64,000 bases of DNA from the NCBI RefSeq assembly GCF_001644565.1, contig NZ_CP011387.1, positions 2,525,001 through 2,589,000 on the forward strand, in the 5' to 3' direction. Below are positions 40,375-50,556 of the stretch, in pieces; position 1 is the first letter of the stretch, and every line of letters begins with the position of its first letter. Source of the DNA: Deinococcus puniceus. GTDB taxonomy: Bacteria; Deinococcota; Deinococci; Deinococcales; Deinococcaceae. The position numbers were made by a program, and so were the translations under genes. Under the pieces are notes generated by a model. It saw nothing but the letters and a program-made list of their open reading frames with translations, was not told the origin of the DNA and did not search any database.

Positions 40375-40500
40375 TCTAAGGGTCAAAGGTTTAAGAGTCT
40401 AAGGGACACCCCAGACGCCCTGTGTTTCAGCTCCCTCTCCCCTTGCGGGGGCCTCGCAGAGCTACGCAGTAGAGGGGTGAATGAGCGCCAGCGATTGCCT
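40373..40500. repeat. Family A array next to a reversed family B copy
   Basis: An A left array (40373-40405) is followed by a reversed B copy (40427-40500, ending CCAGCGATTGCCTTTCCCC) that matches the complement of 14950-15036, including the CTCGCAGAGCTACGCAG inner segment. A family E-like ACAACCCACAAC follows. All of this lies within the GDH operon spacer. Confidence 0.65.
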
Positions 40501-40558
40501 TTCCCCACGCCCGACAACCCACAACATACATCTGCCCTCCAAAGGAGGTTCCCACCAC

Positions 40559-41890
40559 ATGACCACCACCGAACCCAATCTCAATACCGCCGCGCAGGAT
40601 ACGTCCAAGCTCGGCCACCACGCCATTCCCAGCTACCTCGACCCCAACGACCTTGGGCCATACGCCATCTATCTGGAGCAGGTGGAGCGGGTGACGCCTT
40701 ACCTCGGCAAGCTGGCCTACTGGGTGGAAACCCTCAAGCGGCCCAAACGCATTCTGGTCGTGGATGTGCCGATTCACCTTGACGACGGCACGGTGGCGCA
40801 CTTCGAGGGCTACCGCGTGCAGCACAACACGTCGCGCGGCCCGGCCAAAGGCGGCGTGCGCTACCACCAAGACGTGACGCTGAGCGAAGTGATGGCCCTC
40901 AGCGCGTGGATGACCGTGAAGAACGCCGCCGTGAACCTGCCCTACGGCGGCGGCAAAGGCGGCATCCGCATCGATCCGCGCAAATACAGCACCGGAGAAC
41001 TGGAACGCCTGACGCGGCGCTACACCACCGAAATTGGCCTCGTGATCGGGCCAGAAAAAGACATTCCCGCCCCCGACGTGAACACCAACCCGCAGACGAT
41101 GGCATGGATGATGGACACCTACTCAATGAACGTGGGCCGCACCGCGACAGGCGTGGTCACGGGCAAACCTGTGGCACTGGGTGGCTCTCTGGGCCGCGCC
41201 GACGCCACCGGACGCGGGGTATTTGTGACAGGTGCCGAAGCGCTGAAAAAGCTGGGCATCCGCTTGGAAGGCGCACGAATCGCCATTCAGGGCTTCGGCA
41301 ACGTGGGCGAGGCTGCTGCCCGCATCTTCCACGATCACGGTGCAAAAATCGTGGCGATTCAGGACGTGACCGGAACCATCCACAGCGACGGCGGAATCGA
41401 CCCGCGCACGGCCTTTGCCCACTTGAAACAATCGGGCAAGATCACTGGGCTGGCCGACACTGACGAACTGACCCGCGACGCCTTCTGGGACGTGGACTGC
41501 GACGTCCTGATTCCCGCCGCGCTGGAAAAACAGATTACGGAGGCCAACGCCGGACGCATTCGGGCCAAGCTGATCGTAGAGGGTGCGAACGGCCCCACCA
41601 CGCCCGCTGCCGACGACCTGTTGGCCGAGCGCGGCATCACCATCGTCCCCGACGTCCTCGCCAACGCAGGCGGCGTCACCGTGTCCTACTTCGAGTGGGT
41701 GCAAGACTTTTCTTCGTTCTTCTGGACGGAAGATGAGATCAACAAGCGCCTTGACCGCATCATGGGAGAAGCCTTCATGAGCCTCTGGGACGTGAAGGAA
41801 AAGCACGGCGTAACCTTGCGGACGGCGGCCTACATCGTGGCCTGCACGCGCGTGCTGGAAGCGCGGGCGTTGCGCGGGTTGTATCCGTAA
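40559..41890 (+). CDS. gdhA: Glutamate dehydrogenase, catalytic type
   Basis: 443 residues. It interconverts glutamate and 2-oxoglutarate plus ammonia. All expected motifs are present: [20 protein letters not shown] with the catalytic Lys, [16 protein letters not shown] with the active Asp, [10 protein letters not shown], the dinucleotide fold [17 protein letters not shown], and [15 protein letters not shown] with the Ser that contacts the glutamate side chain. AAAGGAGG lies 11 nt before the ATG at 40559, so this start is preferred over an upstream frame that reads through repeat DNA. It is the second of two tandem GDH genes. A family A repeat and a good terminator follow. Confidence 0.93.
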   Translation: MTTTEPNLNTAAQDTSKLGHHAIPSYLDPNDLGPYAIYLEQVERVTPYLGKLAYWVETLKRPKRILVVDVPIHLDDGTVAHFEGYRVQHNTSRGPAKGGVRYHQDVTLSEVMALSAWMTVKNAAVNLPYGGGKGGIRIDPRKYSTGELERLTRRYTTEIGLVIGPEKDIPAPDVNTNPQTMAWMMDTYSMNVGRTATGVVTGKPVALGGSLGRADATGRGVFVTGAEALKKLGIRLEGARIAIQGFGNVGEAAARIFHDHGAKIVAIQDVTGTIHSDGGIDPRTAFAHLKQSGKITGLADTDELTRDAFWDVDCDVLIPAALEKQITEANAGRIRAKLIVEGANGPTTPAADDLLAERGITIVPDVLANAGGVTVSYFEWVQDFSSFFWTEDEINKRLDRIMGEAFMSLWDVKEKHGVTLRTAAYIVACTRVLEARALRGLYP

Positions 41891-41907
41891 ACGTTGATGG
41901 GGAGGGC

Positions 41908-42031
41908 GGTCTAAGGCTCTAAAGGTCTAGGGTGTTGGAGCGGTGAGATTTGCGGTGGGCAGTACATTTGAAATTGACGTCTAGCACAACATTCGCCGTT
42001 CTTAGACTCTTCGACCCTAGACCCTTAGACC
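41908..42031. repeat. Family A palindromic repeat after the GDH gene
   Basis: Left array 41908-41932 (GGTCTAAGGCTCTAAAGG) continues into GTGTTGGAGCGG; right array 42001-42031 is preceded by GCCGTT. This is one of the clearest full copies: both conserved inner flanks are present. Confidence 0.75.
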
Positions 42032-42057
42032 TTGCCCACATCTCCAACCGAATACCC

Positions 42058-42091
42058 AAAACAACCGCCCAAGCCTCGGCGGTTGTTTTTT
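42058..42091. terminator. Bidirectional intrinsic terminator
   Basis: AACAACCGCC (42060-42069) pairs with GGCGGTTGTT (42078-42087), with T-runs at the right and A-runs at the left. It ends the GDH operon. Confidence 0.85.
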
Positions 42092-42117
42092 GTGGCCCCC
42101 AGCGCCTAGCCTGCACC

Positions 42118-42786
42118 ATGCCCTCCCCTGCTCCCACGTTGCCGCCCGTGCTGGCCGAACTCGTGGCCTATTTCGAGCCGTTTTCGACTGTACGGCGCGA
42201 CTTTAGAGGCACAGTGACCCTGCACACGCCGGGAATCAATGTGCTGGCGCTGAATGCCTCGTATTTGCCGGAAGATGCGGGCGATGTGCTGCCGCTGGTT
42301 CGGGCATGGCACTTGGGGCAAGACGCGCCGCCGTTGGTGGCCTCCGTGAGTGCGGTGGTGGGCGAGGATGTGGGCGGCCTGCGCGTGGGCACATTCTCAC
42401 TTGTGCCTGACCCCGGCGTGATCGTGGTGGAGCAGGTTTCGCGGCTGCATCTGGCGACTTGGGCGGGCGTGCTGGCGGAGGCTTACGGTGCGGCAGAGTG
42501 GGCCGAAACGTTGGCCCGTCACTTTGCGGGGCCGCTGGAAGGTGATCCCAAGAGTGTGCTGTTGATGGCTTACGCGGGTGGCGAGGCCATCGGGTCTTTG
42601 CTGTGGCGCGACGTGAACGATGTGGGCGCGGCGCACCTATGGGGAACGCTGGATGCCGCCGCCGACGCGCCCCTCTTGAATGCCGCTGCCGAACTGTCAG
42701 GCGGCACTCTCCGGGTGAGTCTGCCCGACACTTCGCCCCTTCATCTTTCACATACGAAAATCGTCGGTTTTACCCTGTTGCCGTGA
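42118..42786 (+). CDS. Hypothetical protein, unknown function
   Basis: 222 residues and not recognised. It appears to be a two-domain soluble alpha/beta protein: strands FRGTVTLHTPGINVLALNA and PPLVASVSAVV in the first half, and a helix-strand pattern ESKVLLMAYAGG-like (SVLLMAYAGGEAIGSLLWRD) in the second half that recalls acetyltransferase-like proteins. The evidence is too thin to assign it. TAGCCT ends 5 nt before the ATG at 42118, supporting leaderless initiation right after the GDH terminator. Confidence 0.65.
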   Translation: MPSPAPTLPPVLAELVAYFEPFSTVRRDFRGTVTLHTPGINVLALNASYLPEDAGDVLPLVRAWHLGQDAPPLVASVSAVVGEDVGGLRVGTFSLVPDPGVIVVEQVSRLHLATWAGVLAEAYGAAEWAETLARHFAGPLEGDPKSVLLMAYAGGEAIGSLLWRDVNDVGAAHLWGTLDAAADAPLLNAAAELSGGTLRVSLPDTSPLHLSHTKIVGFTLLP

Positions 42787-42843
42787 ACTATCGTGCTCTC
42801 TCCATGAGAAGCATGTCGTTTCCTTAAGATCAGATTTTCTACA

Positions 42844-42872
42844 TACAGCACGTGCTGGGGGTGCTGTACAGC
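42844..42872. promoter_or_regulatory. Overlapping palindromes upstream of the CAP lipoprotein gene
   Basis: CAGCACGTGCTG (42846-42857) and GCTGTACAGC (42863-42872) are each perfect palindromes, and TACAGCAC (42844) pairs exactly with GTGCTGTA (42861). Three alternating half-sites look like a protein-binding site or a switching hairpin. Confidence 0.45.
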
Positions 42873-42936
42873 CTTTACGGAACTGTGAGAAATGAGCGCA
42901 CGAGCCTCACGCCAGCAAGAGGAGTAGGACACTCTA

Positions 42937-42954
42937 ATGAAGGCACATGCTTAA
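42937..42954 (+). CDS. Five-codon ORF overlapping the CAP gene start
   Basis: ATG AAG GCA CAT GCT TAA lies between AGGAG (42920) and the CAP gene, overlapping its ATG at 42947. It may serve translational re-initiation, since the main ATG has no properly spaced ribosome site. Chance is also possible. Confidence 0.25.
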   Translation: MKAHA

Positions 42955-43783
42955 GCCTCTGCCTTTCGGCCAACCCCGGCGCTCGCCCGCTGCTCCAGCG
43001 GCTTTTCTCCTTCTTGCACTCACGCTGGCGGCCTGCGGAAGTACGCCCAATTCTGGCCCAAATCCGGCGGAAGCTCCGGCCCTCGCCGACAGCCTGAAAG
43101 CGCAGGCCAGCGCCGGAAGCCTGACGGTGGGCCAGACCCGCCAACTGAACGTGACCGTCAGTGGCCGCGCCCCGCAACCCGGCGAATTGACGTGGACAAC
43201 GGGCAATGCGGCTGTCGCCACCGTGTCTCAAACGGGCCTCGTGACCGCCAAAGGAGCCGGAAGCACCAGCATTCGCACGGCACTGACCGCCAATCCCGGC
43301 GCGTTTATAGAGTTCACGCTGACGGTGACGGCGGCTGGAACCACGCCCGCTCCGGCCCCTGCCCCCGCACCCGGAACCTTTGCAGGGCGCGTGCTGACCC
43401 TTACCAACGCCGCCCGCGCTCAGGCCCGCACCTGCGGCACCACCAGCTTTCCCGCCGCCGCGCCGCTGACCGCCAACGCGCAACTCGGTCAGGCCGCGCA
43501 GGGCCACGCCGCCGATATGGCCGCCAAGAATTACTTCAGCCATACCAGTCAGGATGGCCGCACGATGGCCCAGCGCGTTTCGGCCACCGGGTACGCTTGG
43601 CGCAGTATTGGCGAAAACATCGCCGCTGGACAGACCACGCCCGAAGCCGTAGTCGACGGCTGGCTGAAAAGCCCCGGCCACTGCCGCAACATCATGAGCG
43701 CCAGCTTTACCGAACTCGGCGTGGGCTACGCGGCGGGCGGAAGTTACAGCCATTACTGGGTGCAGGATTTCGGACGGCGATAA
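42947..43783 (+). CDS. Lipoprotein with bacterial Ig-like (Big_2) and CAP/SCP domains
   Basis: 278 residues. The signal peptide ends in a lipobox (LTLAACGS), so it is a lipid-anchored surface protein. Residues about 55-125 form a Big_2-like fold (LTVGQTRQLNVTVSG, WTTGNAAVATVSQTGLVTAKGAG). A short Ala/Pro spacer leads to a CAP (YkwD) domain: GHAADMAAKNYFSHTSQDGRTM, GENIAAG, WLKSPGHCRNIMSASFTELGVG and HYWVQDFG. Bacterial CAP proteins are secreted with unclear roles in wall or envelope integrity. A stop lies in frame three codons upstream of the ATG, so 42947 is the first possible start. It converges on the carboxylase gene. Confidence 0.85.
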   Translation: MLKPLPFGQPRRSPAAPAAFLLLALTLAACGSTPNSGPNPAEAPALADSLKAQASAGSLTVGQTRQLNVTVSGRAPQPGELTWTTGNAAVATVSQTGLVTAKGAGSTSIRTALTANPGAFIEFTLTVTAAGTTPAPAPAPAPGTFAGRVLTLTNAARAQARTCGTTSFPAAAPLTANAQLGQAAQGHAADMAAKNYFSHTSQDGRTMAQRVSATGYAWRSIGENIAAGQTTPEAVVDGWLKSPGHCRNIMSASFTELGVGYAAGGSYSHYWVQDFGRR

Positions 43784-43811
43784 GTTGGGGTTGTAGGCGG
43801 CGTTGGCTTGT

Positions 43812-43915
43812 AAACCCCCCCGTTGCCTTCGCACCGCCCCCCCTTAAGGGGAGGACTAAAAGCTTTTGCGCTCCCCTTTAAGGGGGGTGGCTGCGAAGCA
43901 GACTGGGGGGGTTGT
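43812..43915. repeat. Family C long palindrome between convergent genes
   Basis: Two arms of about 42 bp (AACCCCCCCGTTGCCTTCGC and its counterpart GCGAAGCAGACTGGGGGGGTT) face each other around AAAAGCTTTT. The hairpin probably ends transcription from both sides. Confidence 0.75.
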
Positions 43916-43927
43916 TTTCACGCCCCC

Positions 43928-45490
43928 TTACAGCGGCATATTTCCGTGCTTCTTGTACGGCCTCTCTTCCCGCTTTTCCCGCAGCATGGCGAAGGTCTGG
44001 ATCAGGCGGGCGCGGGTGTCTTCCATCGGAATCACGTCGTCTATGTAGCCTTTGCTGGCGGCCACATAAGGATTGTCGAAGGCGTCTTTGTAGTCGCGGA
44101 TCTTCTCGGCCCGCATCGCTTCGGGGTTTTCGGCGTTCTGGATGTCGCGGCGGTACACGATATTGGCTGCCCCCTCCGCGCCCATGACCGCCACAGCAGC
44201 GGTAGGCCACGCGTACACCACGTCCGCGCCCATATCCCGGCTGTTCATGGCGAGGTACGCGCCGCCGTAGCTTTTGCGCGTGATCAGCGTGATTTTGGGC
44301 ACGGTGGCCTCGGCATAGGCATACAGCATTTTTGCGCCGTGCCGGATAATCCCGGCGTGTTCCTGCGCTACTCCCGGCAGGAATCCCGTCACGTCTACCA
44401 GCGTCAGAATGGGGATGTTGTAGCAGTCGCAGGTGCGAATAAAGCGGGCGGCCTTGTCTGAGGCGTCAATGTTCAGCGTTCCGGCCATCACACGCGGATT
44501 GTTGGCGACGATGCCTACGCTTTGGCCGTTCAGTCGGGCAAATCCGATCAGGATATTCTTGGCCCAATTGGGCTGAATTTCCAGAAACGTGCCGTCGTCC
44601 ACGAGTTCATGAATCACGTCATGCATGTCGTAAGGCCTGCGCTGATCGGGCGTGACGATGTTCAGTAAGGCGTCGTTGCGGCGGTTGGCAGGATCGGATG
44701 TGGGCTGCACGGGCGGCTTCTCGCGGGCACTTTGCGGCAAGTAGCCCAACAGGTCACGGATGCCGCGCAGCACGGCTTCATCGCCGTCGTATTCCAGATG
44801 CGCCACGCCCGATTTGCGGGTATGCACGTCTGCGCCGCCCAACTGGTCAAAGGTCACGTCCTCGCGCGTCACGCTTTTGATGACTTCGGGGCCAGTAATG
44901 AACATATAACTGCTGCCGCCGCTCATCAGAATGAAGTCGGTGAGGGCCGGAGAATAGACCGCGCCGCCCGCGCAGGGGCCGAGAATGGCGCTGATTTGCG
45001 GCACCGCGCCGGAATAAATCGCGTTGCGGTAAAAAATCTCGCCGTACCCGCTGAGGCTGTCCACGCCTTCCTGAATGCGTGCGCCCGCCGAATCGTTCAG
45101 GCCGATGACCGGGCACCCCGTTTTGGCCGCCAAGTCCATGACTTTGGTAATTTTGGCGGCGTTCATTTTGCCGAGGCTGCCGCCCAGCACCGTAAAATCC
45201 TGACTGAACACGAAGACCTGCCGCCCGTCTATCGTGCCGCTGCCCGTGACCACGCCTTCGCCGGGGGCTTCTACGCCCTGCATCAGCCGCCCGCCCCCAT
45301 GCTCCACGAAGGTGCCGAGTTCCAGAAAGCTGCCTGCGTCCAGCAAGGTGTCTATGCGCTCGCGGGCCGTGAGTTTACCCCCTGCCCGCTGCTTTTTTTG
45401 GCGTTCTAGGCCGCCGCCGAGTTCCACTTTGGCGCGGCGCTGCTCCATCGTGGCAATGAGTTCCTGAAGTTCGAGGGCCAGTTGAGTCAT
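43928..45490 (-). CDS. Acyl-CoA carboxylase carboxyltransferase subunit (PccB type)
   Basis: 520 residues. It transfers carboxyl from biotin to an acyl-CoA, most likely propionyl-CoA or a related short chain. The two-domain crotonase-like arrangement is intact: GKLTARERIDTLLDAGSF, FSQDFTVLGGSLG, NDSAGARIQEGV, GPCAGGAVYSPALTDF, then ILTLVDVTGFLPGVAQE, ITRKSYGGAYLAMNSRDMGAD and GAEGAANIVYRRDI. No biotin carboxylase or carrier gene is next to it, so it must pair with partners elsewhere. TAGATT ends 5 nt before the ATG. Confidence 0.93.
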   Translation of the reverse strand: MTQLALELQELIATMEQRRAKVELGGGLERQKKQRAGGKLTARERIDTLLDAGSFLELGTFVEHGGGRLMQGVEAPGEGVVTGSGTIDGRQVFVFSQDFTVLGGSLGKMNAAKITKVMDLAAKTGCPVIGLNDSAGARIQEGVDSLSGYGEIFYRNAIYSGAVPQISAILGPCAGGAVYSPALTDFILMSGGSSYMFITGPEVIKSVTREDVTFDQLGGADVHTRKSGVAHLEYDGDEAVLRGIRDLLGYLPQSAREKPPVQPTSDPANRRNDALLNIVTPDQRRPYDMHDVIHELVDDGTFLEIQPNWAKNILIGFARLNGQSVGIVANNPRVMAGTLNIDASDKAARFIRTCDCYNIPILTLVDVTGFLPGVAQEHAGIIRHGAKMLYAYAEATVPKITLITRKSYGGAYLAMNSRDMGADVVYAWPTAAVAVMGAEGAANIVYRRDIQNAENPEAMRAEKIRDYKDAFDNPYVAASKGYIDDVIPMEDTRARLIQTFAMLREKREERPYKKHGNMPL

Positions 45491-45631
45491 GCCCCAATCT
45501 ATCCAAACGCTCGTTAGGATGTGGGGAACCGTCCGTAGTCAGTGGTGAGTAGGACAATCGAAAGCAATTGAGGCATGGGAGTGGCAAGCCAGTGTCAAGG
45601 CTCATGGCCCAGAGTTCACAGCCGAATCCCC

Positions 45632-45637
45632 TATACT
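45632..45637 (+). promoter_or_regulatory. -10 box TATACT, leaderless promoter
   Basis: TATACT ends 6 nt before the ATG at 45644 of the XRE-cupin regulator gene. Confidence 0.55.
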
Positions 45638-45643
45638 ATCCAC

Positions 45644-46228
45644 ATGACTCTTATCCTAGACGGCACAGATGCACAGGCCGACGCTGGAGAACAACTGGCC
45701 CACTGTATCCGGCTGGAGCGGGAGGCGCGGGGCTGGTCTCAGGCCGATCTGGCGCAGCATTCCGGGGTTTCTAAGGCTAGCATCAGCAAAATAGAACGCG
45801 GTGAGATGAGTCCGACGGCGGGAACGCTGGTGCGCTTGGCGGGGGCCTATGGCCTGACGCTGGCGGGCTTGCTGCTGCGGGCCGAGGGACACACCGGGCG
45901 CTTGGTGCGGGCCGCCGATCAGCCGCGCTGGCGCGATCCCGGCTCCGGCTATGAACGCCAGCAGATCTTCATGCGTCCCGATCACCCGTTGGAGGTGGTG
46001 CGGGTCACGCTGCCGCCGCATCAGCACGTCAATTTGCCCGCTTCTTCGTATGCCCGGATTCGTCAGGTGGTGCTGCTGGAGGCCGGAGCGTTGACGGTTC
46101 AGGAAGGGCCAGAGCTTCACGAACTGGCCCCCGGAGACAGCCTCGCTTTTGGCCCGCCGCATGACGTGACCTTCCGCAATCCCGCCGCCCAGCCCTGCAC
46201 CTACCTCGTGGTGCTGGCCCGGAGTTGA
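45644..46228 (+). CDS. XRE-family transcriptional regulator with cupin domain
   Basis: 194 residues. A Cro/CI helix-turn-helix occupies residues about 15-75 (GWSQADLAQHSGVSKASISKIERGEMSPT), followed by a cupin_2 domain (about 110-192: LPASSYARIRQVVLLEAGAL, then LAPGDSLAFGPPHDVTF). Such regulators sense a small ligand, often an amino acid or amine, with the cupin. The start at 45644 is supported by a TATACT box; the earlier in-frame ATG at 45575 lies upstream of it. The acetyltransferase gene begins 1 nt after its stop, so the two form an operon. Confidence 0.9.
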   Translation: MTLILDGTDAQADAGEQLAHCIRLEREARGWSQADLAQHSGVSKASISKIERGEMSPTAGTLVRLAGAYGLTLAGLLLRAEGHTGRLVRAADQPRWRDPGSGYERQQIFMRPDHPLEVVRVTLPPHQHVNLPASSYARIRQVVLLEAGALTVQEGPELHELAPGDSLAFGPPHDVTFRNPAAQPCTYLVVLARS

Positions 46229-46229
46229 G

Positions 46230-46769
46230 ATGACCAACCCCACACTGCCCTTCCAGATTCGCGCCCTGAACACTGACTCCCACACTGCCGACCAACTGTG
46301 TACGCTGCTGATTGAAACTGTCGCCAACGGAGAATCGGTCAGCTTTATGCATCCGCTGGCCCCCGACGCTGCCGCCGCATTCTGGGCGAGTTCGCTGGCC
46401 GCCGCCAGCCGGGGCGAACGCATCGTGTTGGGGGCTTGGCAAGACGGCACGCTGATCGGCACCGTGACGCTGCTGCTGGACTTTCCACCCAATCAGCCCC
46501 ACCGCGCCGAAATTGCCAAGATGATGACCCGGCTGGGCCACCGGGGACAGGGCGTAGCGACTGCGTTATTGCAGGAGGCCGAGCGAATGGCGGCACAGGA
46601 GGGCCGGACGCTATTGGTGCTGGACACCGCCACAGACGGCGGCGCGGCGGGCCTGTACGAAAAAATGGGCTACACGCTGGCCGGAGAAATCCCCGACTTT
46701 GCCCTGAAACCGTTCGGCGGGCTGACGGGGACGTTGCTGTACTGGAAGCGGCTGGGCAAAGGCGTCTGA
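46230..46769 (+). CDS. GNAT-family N-acetyltransferase
   Basis: 179 residues. The acetyl-CoA site is typical: MMTRLGHRGQGVATALLQEAERMA (Q/RxxGxG/A loop) near residues 95-120, a strand LLVLDTATDGGAAGLYEKMGY, and a closing GFALKPFGG-like end. The substrate is unknown; the cotranscribed XRE-cupin gene suggests an amino-acid or antibiotic-like ligand. The last codons (GV then TGA) fall in family A repeat DNA, as if the end of the gene was replaced. Confidence 0.88.
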   Translation: MTNPTLPFQIRALNTDSHTADQLCTLLIETVANGESVSFMHPLAPDAAAAFWASSLAAASRGERIVLGAWQDGTLIGTVTLLLDFPPNQPHRAEIAKMMTRLGHRGQGVATALLQEAERMAAQEGRTLLVLDTATDGGAAGLYEKMGYTLAGEIPDFALKPFGGLTGTLLYWKRLGKGV

Positions 46770-46870
46770 GGGCCAAGGGTCTAAGAACGGCGACGGCTGT
46801 ACAGAACGTTTATTCTGGGTGGTCTGCCCACCAAGAACCCCACCGCTCCAACACCTTAGACCCTTAGACG
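46770..46870. repeat. Family A palindromic repeat, opposite orientation
   Basis: GGGTCTAAGAACGGC on the left and CCGCTCCAACACCTTAGACCCTTAGAC on the right are the reverse of the copy at 41908-42031, so the element has two distinguishable ends. It lies between convergent genes. Confidence 0.75.
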
Positions 46871-46872
46871 CT

Positions 46873-47454
46873 CTACCGCCCCACCTCCACCACAATCCCT
46901 TCTTCCTCACTCATCCGCACAATATTCGCCAGCGTATGAATCGGAATGTTCAGGTCTGCAAGTTTCAGGCGGCCTTCCTCGAACCCCTTTTCGATGACGC
47001 AGCCGAGGCCCAAGAGTTCTGCGCCACTCGCTTCGATAATGGTATTCAGTGACCGCAGCGTGCCGCCCGACGCCAGAAAATCGTCAATGACGATTACGCG
47101 GTCATCTGGCCCCAAAAACTCGCTGGACACGAACAGGTCTACGACGCCGCCTTTGGTGCGGCTGATGGACTGGGCCGTGTACGCGGGTTCTTTCATGGTA
47201 ATCGGCTTTTTCTTGCGGGCGTATACCATCGGAATGCCCATCACCAGCGACGTTGCCAGCGCGGGGGCGATGCCGCTGACTTCGATGGTCAGGATTTTAT
47301 TGGGCTTCAGTGGCGCAAAATATTCGGCAAAATGTTCGCCCATGTCACGGGTCAGGGCGGGCAAGAGTTGGTGATTGACCAGCCCGTCTACCTTGAGGAA
47401 TCCGCCGGGCAAAATGACCCCTTGCGCCCGAATCGCGTCTACAAGAGCTTGCAT
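46873..47454 (-). CDS. xpt: Xanthine phosphoribosyltransferase
   Basis: 193 residues, the usual length. It converts xanthine and PRPP to XMP in purine salvage. The N-terminus [18 protein letters not shown] and the PRPP loop [17 protein letters not shown] are diagnostic, along with KKKPITM. TAGGAT ends 7 nt before the ATG. No purine riboswitch could be seen upstream, unlike in Bacillus, so control must be by other means. Confidence 0.95.
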   Translation of the reverse strand: MQALVDAIRAQGVILPGGFLKVDGLVNHQLLPALTRDMGEHFAEYFAPLKPNKILTIEVSGIAPALATSLVMGIPMVYARKKKPITMKEPAYTAQSISRTKGGVVDLFVSSEFLGPDDRVIVIDDFLASGGTLRSLNTIIEASGAELLGLGCVIEKGFEEGRLKLADLNIPIHTLANIVRMSEEEGIVVEVGR

Positions 47455-47532
47455 AGAGGCAATCCTACAGGCAGAGGGGCAGCCAGACGGGACAGAAGAT
47501 AGACCGTGCCGCGTGCCTTCTGCCTTGATCCC

Positions 47533-48483
<951 letters not shown>

Positions 48484-48518
48484 GCGGGGCATTGTAGAGC
48501 CGGAGAATGCGGCAAGAA

Positions 48519-48550
48519 ACAAAAAACCGCCCACCCGTGAGGGCAAGCGG
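48519..48550 (-). terminator. Intrinsic terminator after rplS
   Basis: On the minus strand CCGCTTGCCC pairs with GGGTGGGCGG (including G-U pairs) and is followed by TTTTTTG. Confidence 0.8.
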
Positions 48551-48570
48551 CTTGAGCGAGAGGCTGAGGC

Positions 48571-49056
<486 letters not shown>

Positions 49057-49158
49057 GGGAACTCCTTCGGTCAGCGGACTGCCCCACAATCCCGCTGTAC
49101 GGGCAGAGGCATTCATGAACCTACGCTGGCGGCCAATGCTGGCAGACCAAACTTTAGA

Positions 49159-49187
49159 AGTATAGACGGTGCGGGGGCCGGGGGCAA
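49159..49187 (-). promoter_or_regulatory. rplS promoter TTGCCC-17-TATACT
   Basis: On the minus strand TTGCCC (49182-49187) and TATACT (49159-49164) are 17 bp apart. The start codon is about 100 nt downstream. Confidence 0.7.
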
Positions 49188-49210
49188 GTCTAGCTTTTTA
49201 AGGCTCGATC

Positions 49211-49654
49211 TCACGGCCCACTGCCCCGCACCAGCACACCGCCGTTCTCATCGGTCAGGGCAAAAGCGTAGGCCTGCGCCGTCAGCGTCAGCCACTGCAC
49301 CCGCTGGTCTATGCAGGAATCGGGCAGCATCAGGCGGGCGGGCGTGGGATAACTGTCGTCGATGCTGTCTCGGCGGTACGTTTCCAGCGTGCGCGAAAGA
49401 TCGTTGGCACAGTTCTGGGCGGCGGCGCGGGCCATAAATCCATCCGGGGCAGTGGGCGCGGGAGTCTCGGCCTGAGCCTGCTGCAACCGGTTTACTTGCT
49501 GCTCCAGCGCCGAAATTCGGGCCGTCAACCGCGCATTGTCGCTGCGTGCTTGCCGATCCTGACAGCCTGCCAGCCCCAGCGACAGCACCAAAAACCCCAA
49601 TGTCCGAACCCAGATCACAGGCGGCAGGCTAGCGCGGGGAGGGGGCGCAGGCAT
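49211..49654 (-). CDS. Small coiled-coil lipoprotein
   Basis: 147 residues, function unknown. The signal peptide ends in LGLAGC (lipobox), so the mature protein is lipid anchored. It then has a short coiled coil (NARLTARISALEQQVNRLQQAQ), a Pro-rich hinge, and a C-terminal domain with two Cys (NCANDLSRTLETYR and DSCIDQRV) that could form a disulphide. It lies between rplS and the gene at 49689, all on the minus strand. Confidence 0.75.
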   Translation of the reverse strand: MPAPPPRASLPPVIWVRTLGFLVLSLGLAGCQDRQARSDNARLTARISALEQQVNRLQQAQAETPAPTAPDGFMARAAAQNCANDLSRTLETYRRDSIDDSYPTPARLMLPDSCIDQRVQWLTLTAQAYAFALTDENGGVLVRGSGP

Positions 49655-49688
49655 GAAGGAAATTCAATCTGTTGGAGTTCAGCAGACC

Positions 49689-50237
49689 TTACGGACTGTT
49701 GCCCGATCCATCCGGGTTGATGGTGGGCGTGACTGCGGGCGCAATCTCATCCAGCCGCAGCAACTCCCGCAGTTCAGCCAGAGCAGCGCGTTCCTTGTCA
49801 TTCACCAGTTCGCCGCCGATGCCCAAGAATCCGCCCTCTTTGGCGGCCTCGGCGGTGCGATGGGCCACGACCATCAGCAGATTCTTGTAGGCCACCGAAT
49901 CCTCGGGGCTGGCTTTGGCACTGACCAACCAGATGGCCTGACGCACGGCCTCCATCCCCATCTGACGGGCTTCCTCCATGGTGCGGGCACGCTCTTGAGG
50001 GGGCATGGTTCTGGGGTCGGTGGCCTTGCCGATCAGGTCAGCGGCCATCGCTTCCAGCAGCGGCGTGCGGCCCGGCCCGCTGACTTGTTCGCGGATGGCC
50101 TCACCGATAGCGCGGGCCTCAGCCACGATCCCCGTTACGCCGCTGGGACTGGCCGCCACGATCACGCCGCCCGCACGTCCGGGGGCCGTCATGATCTTGA
50201 ACCATTCTTCGGGGGTAAAGCTGTCTTTGAGACTCAT
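49689..50237 (-). CDS. Conserved hypothetical protein
   Basis: 182 residues and not recognised. It is mostly alpha-helical and soluble. It opens SFTPEEWFKIMTAPGRAGGVIVAASPSG, followed by long helices with an Arg/Glu-rich PPQERARTMEEARQMGMEAV and a short glycine loop GGFLGIGGELVND. TACCCT ends 6 nt before the ATG, supporting the start. It could be an operon-mate of the lipoprotein at 49211 (34-bp gap). Confidence 0.7.
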   Translation of the reverse strand: MSLKDSFTPEEWFKIMTAPGRAGGVIVAASPSGVTGIVAEARAIGEAIREQVSGPGRTPLLEAMAADLIGKATDPRTMPPQERARTMEEARQMGMEAVRQAIWLVSAKASPEDSVAYKNLLMVVAHRTAEAAKEGGFLGIGGELVNDKERAALAELRELLRLDEIAPAVTPTINPDGSGNSP

Positions 50238-50304
50238 GTGGTCAGGGTAAAGGCCACGCTGTCAGTTCTGTGTGGGCGAGCATGACGGGAGTGTAAAGGA
50301 GCGT

Positions 50305-50556
50305 TTATTCAGGGGGCGTTGAGCTGGTTCGGTCAGCCTTCTGCCCGCCGAAATCAAACTTCACACTCTCGGCGTCTTCCGGCACCACGCGCTCATCGGG
50401 CGATAACCCATGCCCGCCGAAGACGCCACCCGCCGCCAGCCCCTCTCCCAAGGGATCGCCGTAACGCCTGTCTCGCTGCACGAGTGGTTTGATGAAGAAC
50501 GCTGCCACGATCAGAAGAACGGGCAGCACGATGAACATGAGGACGGCGGTCATCAT
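50305..50556 (-). CDS. Small single-pass membrane protein
   Basis: 83 residues, unknown function. One N-terminal helix (TAVLMFIVLPVLLIVAAFFI) is followed by a basic anchor (KPLVQRDRRYG) and an acidic tail of about 45 residues predicted to be cytoplasmic. The start (ATGATG at 50551-50556) overlaps the stop of the HxlR gene by 4 bp, implying translational coupling and possibly shared regulation. Confidence 0.7.
   Translation of the reverse strand: MMTAVLMFIVLPVLLIVAAFFIKPLVQRDRRYGDPLGEGLAAGGVFGGHGLSPDERVVPEDAESVKFDFGGQKADRTSSTPPE

Noticed and set aside
47455..47532. Purine riboswitch upstream of xpt
   Set aside because: There is no room and no conserved core; a -10 box lies 7 nt before the start codon.
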